64,000 bases of DNA from the NCBI GenBank assembly GCA_022496805.1, contig CM040094.1, forward strand, positions 19,305,501 to 19,369,500. Reading direction: 5' to 3'. The notes beneath the pieces are model-generated. The model ran no database searches. It worked only from the letters and a program-made list of their open reading frames with translations, and was not told the DNA's origin. Position numbers and translations under genes: made by a program. The first letter of the stretch is position 1. The number at the start of each line of letters is the position of its first letter. This stretch comes from Pohlia nutans. Taxonomy: Eukaryota > Streptophyta > Bryopsida > Bryales > Mniaceae. Shown piece by piece: positions 47,101 to 56,866 of this stretch.

Positions 47101-47929
47101 CGGTAGTGTGAGAGGTGTAAAGCGAGGCGGCAGGAAACTCGTACACTACGTCTCCATCGAGTTTGGGAGGAAGATAGTCCACCTTGACCGTCGTGATCGT
47201 GTCGTAGTCAAGTTTCTTGAGCACGTTCTTCTTCCCATGTAAGGTAGCTAGTTTTTTCAGCTTGGGTAAGATACTTGCAGCGGAGAGTGACTTGGCCGAG
47301 GGAGAGGGATATGGACTCTCGTTCAGGTTGATGGATTCAAGACTATGAGCGGTTTTTAGAAGACTATGAGTGGCATAAAACTCTGATGACGGAGAGCTAA
47401 GATTGTGAATGGGAGGACGTTCAGTGACCGTCTCAGTATCAGACGAATCACTCGAGAGAGCAACGTACGAAGTTGGTTCCGACTCAAGCTTAACAGAAGT
47501 GGATGATCCATAAAGGGGAGTACTTTTCACATCGGGATCATGCTCCACCTTGACTTTGCTAAGAAGAGGAGCCTGCATAGAGGACGTGGAGGATAGAAGT
47601 GGTGTTCCAGAGGACTTCGATTTCGGAAGTCCGTATACATCATACTTTCCTGGTTCAAGCTTCCACAGTAGACTTTGATCCGGACTGACATCTGGTTGTT
47701 GAATAACGGTGAGAGACGGGGACAACTCGTGAGAATCATCATAGATGTTCTTCTCTACATATAGACTGGATTCGTTAAAATGAAATCGCATGCTGAGGTG
47801 TTTACTAGAGACAAGAGCAATTCCTTCGTCATTCACAGGGAATGACACAGGAGCACTTGAGCCATAGGCTGAGAGGATCGCAGTCTGAAAGGAAAGGTCG
47901 GAAGGTGGAGGAGATGCCATGAGAAACAC
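44155..47929 (-). pseudogene. MULE-like transposase, copy 2 (intact SWIM finger, one nonsense codon)
   Basis: Exon 1 is 47929-45716, intron 45628-45715 (88 bp, donor GTAAGT, acceptor CTACAG), exon 2 45627-44155. The intron sits at the same codon and phase as in copy 1. Domains: N-terminal domain (MRFHFNESSLYVEKNI, PGKYDVYGL), a Ser-rich linker, the Cys/His cluster (MDKRYDGHVW, CVGHLECRNKEC, CKVCKEPPTC, HLGHHKHP), and a DDE-like core with VYDSTYC, FMADSAQAN and CYFHW. Exon 2 has FFFCPDDIDRC and an intact SWIM finger, CTCP..17 residues..CKH. One TGA at 45908-45910 interrupts exon 1, at the place where copy 1 reads FQNQH. Without it the protein would be about 1220 residues. The start Met at 47929 or the MASPPP Met three codons later are both plausible. 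Confidence 0.75.
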
Positions 47930-48439
47930 GTCCTAGCATGAAGAAGAAGAGAATGGGTCACACTGGAAGGTGGAGTGTATAAGAATACGCATTCTGTTTA
48001 GTAGAATGATGTTGGCCATCACATGATTGAGAACATATGCAGATGAATGCGGTCATCACTGACACAATCATTATAGTTCAAGCACCAAGTAAAGGATGTA
48101 GCCGAAATTTTGAGCACGCCAACTAAGGATTGTTTGAATTCGCGAATATATAATTGAGGAAAATATTGATTAGAACAAGGGGTGAAATATAGAATTCGGC
48201 GATTCATTTTATATTTGAAGTTGGGAAACTTTTTGTATTTGGTCAGTTGTGTATAATAATGGCAAAGTCATAATTATGAGCACGTGGGGATTAGAAGTAT
48301 TTAGAATAGATTGGAGTAGTTTGAATCCTAGCGTAGAGTATATATCATGTGAATAACACAACGAAAGCAATGTAGAGAAATGATGCAGTGATATTGAAAG
48401 TGCTAGAATGAGAGAGGAAGAGATTGTTGTAGTGTACAC

Positions 48440-48916
48440 ATGAAGCAAGGAGCACCATCGAAGAACGTGACACCAAAGAAGAAGAAGAGACGAGGACAAA
48501 CGGATTGGGCCGGCACAAAAGCAAAGCGAAGGAAGGAAGCTAGGAAGAGGTTGTTGCTCGCGAGGAGTACTTCGAGAACGCAACCCGAGGTGGATTCAGA
48601 AGATGTAGGAGTGACGAGTAGGAAACATTGTAGCATCAACAAACTATCGCTAGGTTCAATTCACGAGGGAGTTGACAAGAACCAAGAAGGCAAAGAGTTA
48701 GGAGTTGCATTGTCTTTAGACCGGTCGGATCCAATGTCTGATCATCAGCGGACGCAAGGCGATCGAAATTGTCTTTCAAATGTAAACGTTCGGTCCTGGC
48801 TTGACAACAACTACAACGAGGGTCATTTGGAGATTGGAGAAGACATCCAGTGTGCTGGCCATAATGAGGTAATGTATTGGAGTTACGAATCGAAGCGTGT
48901 CTGGAGTGTCATATAG
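48440..48916 (+). CDS. Basic hypothetical protein divergent to MULE-like copy 2
   Basis: A 158-codon frame begins MKQGAPSK and has a KKKKRRG run and an AKRRKEARKR run in its first 40 residues, likely nuclear-localising or DNA-binding by composition. The rest is Ser/Asn/Asp-rich without a known motif. GAG followed by GTAATG at 48866-48871 could be a splice donor, in which case the end of the frame is intron. It starts 510 bp from the transposase start on the opposite strand, so both may share one promoter region. It may correspond to the short basic ORF beside copy 1. Confidence 0.4.
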   Translation: MKQGAPSKNVTPKKKKRRGQTDWAGTKAKRRKEARKRLLLARSTSRTQPEVDSEDVGVTSRKHCSINKLSLGSIHEGVDKNQEGKELGVALSLDRSDPMSDHQRTQGDRNCLSNVNVRSWLDNNYNEGHLEIGEDIQCAGHNEVMYWSYESKRVWSVI

Positions 48917-49609
48917 AGTCTTGTCATACACGAATCTTGTAGAGCTTCAAAATCTGAAGTTCGAACTTAAAATATTGCTAACTTGTAGGAAAAAATTACA
49001 ACAGCAATTTCCTGAATTATTGTTATTTTGAAAGTCTGGAATAACTAAGATGAGAACAACTGTAAGTTGAAGGCGAGGTTGGCACCTTCATGCAAAATAT
49101 AAAATGAAAGTTCAAACAGTTAAAGTCGGCACTGTCAAAAGTATTTATTATAAACTCCGCTATTATTGACAACCTTTCAAAGATTTCTAGTGGCTCGGGA
49201 ATTCAATGCCTCGACGAAATGTGATAACCTTTTCAAGTATCACTTTTAGATTCCCAGGAAGTTTTCCATATTTTGTCCATTTATATACACGTCTCACTTT
49301 TGCATGAAACAAACATTTTCGTGGATTTGTCTATGATAAGTATGGATGCAGATGCTTATAAAGCATGAGTTTGATCTATTAGTAAGTTACCTGCGGTAAA
49401 TTAGTTGAATATCTGCCTTTAAATTATAACTCTATAATTTGGCATTTGTGAGATTTTCAAAGTTTTGTCTAATTCCAAGAACTTGACTGCTGTACAAGGT
49501 GATGGTTAAGTTAGGTGATTAGCTGTACTAGTGTACACCTTAAGTATAGGAATAGAAGTATATTTGGGTGTAAACTGATTATTCTACAAGGGTTCAGCGC
49601 AGGTGGGGA
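48917..49609. other. No recognisable gene
   Basis: AT-rich DNA of ordinary complexity. I see neither repeats nor coding signals. Confidence 0.5.
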
Positions 49610-50251
49610 TTGAGAGTCCATGGAAGGGTTCAACCCATGTGGGAGAGATACATGTTGGTGAGCCCTAACCCTAGGCATTTGTCTTGGACACCAGCCCGTC
49701 GAAGTAGTGAGAGAATGGCAGATCTTGGGGCGGAGGGCCTCGATATCGTCAATCTAGCGCACTCGGCAGAGCTGCAAGTGGAGCGCTCGGAGGAGGAGAC
49801 GCGGTCTGAGGCTGGGACGCGGTCTGAGGCGGGGATGCCGTCTGAGGCGGGGACGCGGTCTGAGGCAGGGACACGATCAGAGGTGGAGACAGAGGACAAG
49901 GACGAAGGAGCTCATTTCGCAATGGCCGACGACGATGAGGGAGACAATTTTCAAGGGAATGTTTTCGGTCGTCGTGAAGAGGATGATGATCGAGAGGATG
50001 CAAAGAATGACGATGCCGTAGGCCTTGAAGAAGCAGACAACGACAACGTGGGACGTCGAGACGAGCAAGGAGAAGGTGATGACGGAGTTGCAGATGGTGA
50101 GGACGACGACGACCCAAATAGTGAAGAGGGGGCGAAGGAACCAACTGTCACTAAATCGAATGATTCGCGGAAGCAGCAACTGGAGGTTCGCAAGTTTCAT
50201 TCGAACTCTCCTCTGATCAAAGCTCTAATGGATTTAGGGTTTAAGGCTTAA
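49610..50251 (+). CDS. Acidic hypothetical protein with SEAGT repeats
   Basis: A 213-codon frame. Residues about 60-90 hold a tandem (R/P)SEAG(T/M) repeat, four to five copies, encoded by a 15-bp DNA repeat (about 49799-49875). Residues 90-180 are Asp/Glu-rich, and the C-terminus is VRKFHSNSPLIKALMDLGFKA. The start could be the Met at 49640 (MWERYM) or later. No domain is recognisable. It ends directly before the 455-bp array and TTTAGGG-like words. Low-complexity acidic frames can be chance, so this is a weak gene call. Confidence 0.35.
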   Translation: MRVHGRVQPMWERYMLVSPNPRHLSWTPARRSSERMADLGAEGLDIVNLAHSAELQVERSEEETRSEAGTRSEAGMPSEAGTRSEAGTRSEVETEDKDEGAHFAMADDDEGDNFQGNVFGRREEDDDREDAKNDDAVGLEEADNDNVGRRDEQGEGDDGVADGEDDDDPNSEEGAKEPTVTKSNDSRKQQLEVRKFHSNSPLIKALMDLGFKA

Positions 50252-50289
50252 GACCTTAATTTAGGAATTTAGGAAATTTTAAGATTTTA

Positions 50290-53160
50290 GGGATTTAGGG
50301 ATTCTTAAACACCAGCAAGAACACGACCAGCATGAACACGAAGACCATGAACACGAAGATGAACACCAGGACGAGCTGGTGTTCATCTTCGTGTTCATGG
50401 TCATCGTGTTCATGCTGGTCGTGTTCTTGCTCGTGTTCATGGTATTCATCTTCGTGTTCATGGCCGTGACGCTGGTGGTCATCATCGTGTACATCTTCGT
50501 ATTCATGGTCTTCATGATCTTGCTGGTGTTGATGGTCGTGTTCATGGTGATCGTGTGAATTAACTCTGGGTCTAGCACTGGGATTAGCTCTGGCTATGTC
50601 ACTGGGGGTATAGCTCGTGTACGAGCACTAGTTCAGTGAGGTGCAATTCACAAGGGCAGGGATCCCTATTTTTGATATGGCACCAGAAGATGAACACCAG
50701 ATGATGAACACCATGAACACGACCATGAGCACGAACAACATGAATTCAATTGGACGACTATGAACACGAGCAAGAACATGACCAGCATGAACACGAAGAC
50801 CATGAACACAAAGATGAACACCAGCACGAGCTGGTGTTCATCTTCGTGTTCATGGTCTTTGTGTTCATGCTGGTCGTGTTCTTGCTTGTGTTCATGGTGT
50901 TCATCTTCGTGTTCATGGCTGTGACGCTGGTGGTCATCATCGTGTACATCTTCGTATTCATGGTCTTCATGATCTTGCTAGTGTTGATGGTCGTGTTCAT
51001 GGTGATGGTGTGAATTACCTCTGGGTCTAGCACTGGGATTAGCTTTGGCTACGTCACTGGGAGTATAGCTCATGTACGAGCACTAGTTCAGTGAGGTGCA
51101 ATTCACAAGGGCAGGGATCCCAATTTTTCATATGGCACCAGAAGATGAATACCAGATGATGAACACCATGAACACGACCATGAGCACAAACAACATGAAT
51201 TCAATTGGACGACTATGAACACGAGCAAGAACACGACCAGAATGAACACGAAGACCATGAACACGAAGATGAACACCAGCACGAGCTGGTGTTCATCTTC
51301 GTGTTCATGGTCTTTGTGTTCATGCTGGTCGTGTTCTTGCTTGTGTTCATGGTGTTCATCTTCGTGTTCATGGCTGTGACGCTGGTGGTCATCATCGTGT
51401 ACATCTTCGTATTCATGGTCTTCATGATCTTGCTAGTGTTGATGGTCGTGTTCATGGTGATGGTGTGAATTACCTCTGGGTCTAGCACTGGGATTAGCTT
51501 TGGCTATGTCACTGGGAGTATAGCTCATGTACGAGCACTAGTTCAGTGAGGTGCAATTCACAAGGGCAGGGATCCCAATTTTTCATATGGCACCAGAAGA
51601 TGAATACCAGATGATGAACACCATGAACACGACCATGAGCACAAACAACATGAATTCAATTGGACGACTATGAACACGAGCAAGAACACAACCAGAATGA
51701 ACACGAAGACCATGAACACGAAGATGAACACCAGCACGAGCTGGTGTTCATCTTCGTGTTCATGGTCTTTGTGTTCATGCTGGTCGTGTTCTTGCTTGTG
51801 TTCATGGTGTTCATCTTCGTGTTCATGGCTGTGACGCTGGTGGTCATCATCGTGTACATCTTCGTATTCATGGTCTTCATGATCTTGCTAGTGTTGATGG
51901 TCGTGTTCATGGTGATGGTGTGAATTACCTCTGGGTCTAGCACTGGGATTAGCTTTGGCTATGTCACTGGGAGTATAGCTCATGTACGAGCACTAGTTCA
52001 GTGAGGTGCAATTCACAAGGGCAGGGATCCCAATTTTTCATATGGCACCAGAAGATGAATACCAGATGATGAACACCATGAACACGACCATGAGCACAAA
52101 CAACATGAATTCAATTGGACGACTATGAACACGAGCAAGACCACGACCAGCATGAACACGAAGACCATGAACACGAAGATGATCACCAGCACGAGCTGGT
52201 GTTCATCTTCGTATTCATGGTCTTCGTGTTCATGCTGGTCGTGTTCTTGCTCGTGTTCATGGTGTTCATCTTCGTGTTCATGGCCGTGACGCTAGTGGTC
52301 ATCATCGTGTACATCTTCGTATTCATGGTCTTCATGATCTTGCTGGTGTTGATGGTCGTGTTCATGGTGATGGTGTGAATTACCTCTGGGTCTAGCACTG
52401 GGATTAGCTTTGGCTATGTCACTGGGGGTATAGCTCGTGTACGAGTACTAGTTCAGTGATGTGCAATTCACAAGGGCAGGGATCCCAATTTTTCATATGG
52501 CACCAGAAGATGAATACCAGATGATTAACACCATGAACACGACTATGAGCACAAACAACATGAATTCAATTGGACAACTATGAACACGAGCAAGACCACG
52601 ACCAGCATGAACACGAAGACCATGAACACGAAGATGATCACCAGCACGAGCTGGTGTTCATCTTCGTATTCATGGTCTTCGTGTTCATGCTGGTCGTGTT
52701 CTTGCTCGTGTTCATGGTTTTCATCTTCGTGTTCATGGCCGTGACGCTAGTGGTCATCATCGTGTACATCTTCGTATTCATGGTCTTCATGATCTTGCTG
52801 GTGTTGATGGTCGTGTTCATGGTGATGGTGTGAATTACCTCTAGGTCTAGCACTGGGATTAGCTTTGGCTATGTCACTGGGGGTATAGCTCGTGTACAAG
52901 CACTAGTTCAGTGAGGTGCAATTCACAAGGGCAGGAACCCTATTTTTGATATGGCACCAGAAGATGAACACCAGATGATGAACACCATGAACACAACCAT
53001 GAGCACGAACATCATGAATTCAATTGGACGACTATGAACACGAGCAAGAACACGACCAGAATGAACACGAAGACCATGAACACGAAGATGAACACCAGCA
53101 CGAGCTGGTGTTCATCTTTGTGTTCATGGTCTTTGTGTTTTCTCTGGTCGTGTTCTTACA
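50290..53160. repeat. 455-bp tandem array, each unit with a large palindrome
   Basis: Units repeat at exactly 455 bp (for example frames starting at 50750, 51205, 51660, 52115 and 52570, then 53024), about six and a half copies. Each unit contains a near-perfect inverted repeat with arms of about 64 bp and a 4-base loop, for instance centred at 50826-50829 (CCAGC-ACGA-GCTGG). In the unit at 51215-51350 I count three mismatches between the arms. The arms are built of GAACACGAA/CATGAACAC-type 9-mers. The spacer part is unique sequence with TCTGGGTCTAGCACTGGGAT and GCAATTCACAAGGGCAGGGA. An 87-codon plus frame (His/Glu-rich head, Phe/Val/Met-rich tail) is repeated in five units as a by-product. 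Confidence 0.95.
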
Positions 53161-53329
53161 GGTGTTCGTAGTCTTCGTGTCTTTGAGCTCGGGGATTAGC
53201 TCTGGGTATAGCTCTAGATATATAGCTCGGGCACGAGCTATACTCGTTTGAGGGGCCAGCCACTCAGGGGTACACGAGTAGAGGACCTTGAACTCCAGCA
53301 AGAATTCGACCAGCATGAGGGTGAGTGTA

Positions 53330-54223
53330 CACTAGACTTTGTACTTTGGGGTGTCACAAAGTACAAATGTACAAGTACATGACTTTGTACTTCAAATTAC
53401 CACATGTTACACCTCATTTTTTTTCAGATTTGTTGTACTTCCTATGTCCATCAATACTTGATGATCCTTAAACATCAATGACTTATGCAAAATTTCTTTA
53501 GTTATTACTTGAAAAGTGTACTTTTGTACTGTTCACCTTGGATGTCACAAAGTACTGAATACCGAGAAAAGTACAAAGTTTGTGTGTCTTTCTAACTTGA
53601 ATCAAGGGAGCCACTTGCCAGTAGATACCTACCACTACTCCTTTTTGGATGGAATAAAGTTTCTTGTGGTTGCATTCTTCATATTTCATAGATCTACATA
53701 ATAGGCCACAGTTTTTTCGCATGTAAGAAAAGGTGCAAGATTTTGACTTTTTATTATTTTCGCAGCAGATTCTGGAAGATTGGAAGCAGTTCTAGAATGG
53801 CTAATTGCCAATTTAACGAAATATTTCTCTATCGGAAATTTCTTTTTTTGCGCATGGCTGCCGGCTGCTTGTACTTCCAGTGGCAAGAGTACTTTTTGTA
53901 CTCTTCGGTGATGACGTGGTTGGCCACGAACGTCTGCAGTGACCGGGATTTGTGGACGGCGAGCGGTTTTAGCAAGGTGACAGAGGCGCTTCCATCTGCC
54001 CAGCTACTCCGTCGAGGCGGCGCTTCCCTTTGCGCCGTCCCTCAGTCCTCACTGATGCTCAGCTTAGATCCATCAGCTTAGATCCATTCTGTTTGAATCT
54101 TTCTTGCACCGTTACTCTGGCCATGCATGGACCTTGCTCTAGGAGTTCATGGAGACGTGTTTTGAAGTTGTTTGGGTCACAATTGCTGTGCGTAGGAGTG
54201 AATGTTGATTTCCTCAGTAGGTT
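53330..54223. other. Upstream region of the DDE-like gene, rich in GTAC words
   Basis: From 53335 to 53590 there are many TTGTACTT/AAGTACAA words, including GTCACAAAGTAC twice (about 53355 and 53547). These may be subterminal or promoter repeats of the transposon to which the downstream gene belongs. The rest, to 54223, is unremarkable; no TATA box is compelling. Confidence 0.35.
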
Positions 54224-56608
54224 TTGGAGATGGGTAATATTGCAAAGAGACGGCGAGTACGAGAGGGATTGAGTCGCCCAGGTCTAGCTCAACGGGAAGC
54301 AGATCTTGCAGATCTTGAGTCGCAACGGTGTGTTACTGCAACCGCAGCTCGAGAAAGAAAACAGCGCCAGAGGATTCGTGATAGGGAGAGGGTCGCAGAG
54401 ACACGAGTATTGACCCATGATTCAGCCGAACAGATTGTAGCTCCGTCTTTGACAGTGAGGGAGAGGAGTAGAATTTCGCTCAAAATATGTCAAGCCATTG
54501 TTCAAGAGTTGAAAGAGTGTCCTAATCTAGCTGGGCGAAGAGATGTCATGGAAAGGGTCTTGCGTCACTGCACTATTTCTCCCTTCTTGCCTGACTGTTA
54601 CCACCGTCCACAGGATGCACGAGCTAGAGACGCATTCATAGACAGTTTCAAGCATGAACTTGGTTTAGTGAAGGTTGCCAACTCCCATGATCTGTTGGCT
54701 CGAAAATCAGCTCTTTTAGATGCGGCTGTCAGTTCCGGGTGTAGCGTTGGAATGAATGCGTTATCTAGAGTTTTGGACACTACCAAACAGAGTATTAGCA
54801 TTGCCATGAAAAGAAGAGTGCCTGATGTCGATTCGCAAGGACTTCTCCCGAAGCTACGTTTATCTCGACAGAAGAGGGCGGGTCTCTCAGACTACGTGAA
54901 ACAGTGTGTATTGCAATGGTGGAAGGTGCAAACAAAAGTTTCGCCCAACAAGAAGGACATTGTTAGGCACAGAGTAGGGCGGAATCTTTGGCTTCCGCCT
55001 CACCCAACCCATTACCTCTGTGAGACGCAAGTAAGTTTTCTATTGCATTTGGTACACTTTGGATTGATTGATGCGCGCACTTCTATTACAGTAGTGTAAA
55101 TAGTCGTCCGTGTACGTGTTCCTTTTGGATCCATAAACATGCGGTACTCGATTTCAACTCTAAGTATGGGATTTTAGTGACTGTATTATTTGTACAAAAA
55201 GGGCTTGCATTTGTGATTATACTATATCCTATCTGCCTTTGCGTAACATGCCTATTTCCTACCATGGAATCTACTTTTATACTCCTTGCAATGTCATATC
55301 ATCCGCTGTACTTTCAATCCTGCACATAGTATTTATTTAACTACTGTTTATGCTTTCTACGTATTTAGAGTTCACTATGTACATTCACCGTCCGTGCCTT
55401 GTACTAAAATAAAATTTGTATGGACCCGAGTACTCTTTTACTTTTTATGTCCTGTGTGCTAATTATGTACTGAAATAGATCCTTGATTGTACTACCGTTT
55501 TACCTGGAAGTATTTAGAGTATACGAAATATAGACACTAGCTGGTTTAGACTACAGTGCCTTACTCAAGTACACTTTGTATATCTGGTATCCTAATTATG
55601 TACTCAAGTGGTTTAGTAATTGTACTACTCTTCTACCGCGTAGTAGGTAGAGTACATCAACTACAGATCCTCATTTGTACTAGAATACATTACTTATGGA
55701 CACTTTGTATCGTATGTCTACGTTGAATATCCTGTGTACTAATTATTTACTGAAATTTAACGTATTGTACTTGCCTCCGTTTCTTCTACAGACATCGTTC
55801 TTTCTACGTTTTATGGAAGCGCACCCTGAATGCAATATTCGTCAGAGGGCATTTGAGAGGTTGAAGCCATGGTGGGTGAAGAAATTGAAAGAGAGGAATA
55901 CATGTTGCTGCATATATCATGTGGAGATGGACATGATGAAGGCTGGGTTGATTACTCTCAGGGATAAGTTGAGGGGGTTTCATACCTCAACAAATTGCAA
56001 CTGTCAGTGTGTAGTATGTGCAGATGAAAAGGATGGGATTGGTTGCCATGCACATGAACGTGTCTTCAAACACATAACTTCTATGTGAGAAGCTTGCCTC
56101 TGTCCTAAGGGAGAGTATGAGAGGTGGCATAGGTTAGAGTGTCTCATGGGTGATTGTTCAGAATGTGGATTTCATTTGTTTAAGTTTTGTCCATTAGAAT
56201 TATTGGATTCTCACTCATTCTTGTTGAAGTGGAAGTGTTTTGAGTACTACGAAGTTGGAGTGCATGCAGAGACTGGACAACCAAAGAGGCGTCTTAGAGA
56301 GGCGTTTAAAGAAACTCCGATCCACGAGTTCCTCTCGTACATGGAGAAAACTGTGTCTACCTTTGTCACTCACAATTTCAGAGCGAGATGGCAAGATGAG
56401 CAATGTCAACTGATGATGAAAAATATACCTGAGGGGGTTCTTGTTTCCCATATAGACTATGCGGAAAACTACACATTTGCTATCCAAAATGAAGTCCAAA
56501 GTATGTATTATTTTAGCACTAGCGTTACAATTCTTGTTCATATCACGATGTGGAAGGAAGGTGCTGAAATCATGAAGCAGACGCATTACTATATATCGGA
56601 TGACAAGG

Positions 56609-56866
56609 TATTGAAGGTAGAGAAGATTGCACAAGGCACACACACAAACACAAGGAATGCGTAGAAAGAGATGATCTTTACTCAAAGGCCTTCCACCTTA
56701 AGTAGTGTACACTAGGAGGTCACCATGGACAAACCATATGGGATAACTCATCACAAGGACACTCTAGAGATCAGCCCATGCCTAACCCCTCCTCCCACAC
56801 ACCATTATTTAGCACCCGTACGTCTTTGGCTTCTAGCAATACTACGTTGCATCAATTACCTCAATA
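56609..56866 (-). repeat. 3' LTR of the copia element
   Basis: This 258-bp terminal repeat is identical by eye to 61276-61533. The Gag-Pol stop codon at 56842-56844 lies 25 bp inside it, so the last eight codons are LTR-encoded. Confidence 0.95.

Noticed and set aside
48424..48433. TGTTGTAGTG, the complement of the CACTA terminus at 17332
   Set aside because: It could be a right CACTA end, but the element would exceed 31 kb and span two other transposons, the match stops after 10 bases, and the flanking triplets (TCG and TAC) are not a target duplication. Most likely chance.
50236..50300. TTTAGGG-like words suggesting interstitial telomere repeats
   Set aside because: Only three TTTAGGG words occur, separated by other sequence; they do not form a tandem array.
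50750..52833. Five repeated 87-codon frames as real membrane proteins
   Set aside because: They arise from an exact 455-bp tandem duplication and from GAACAC-type word repeats; identical frames are expected without selection. Kept only as part of the repeat.
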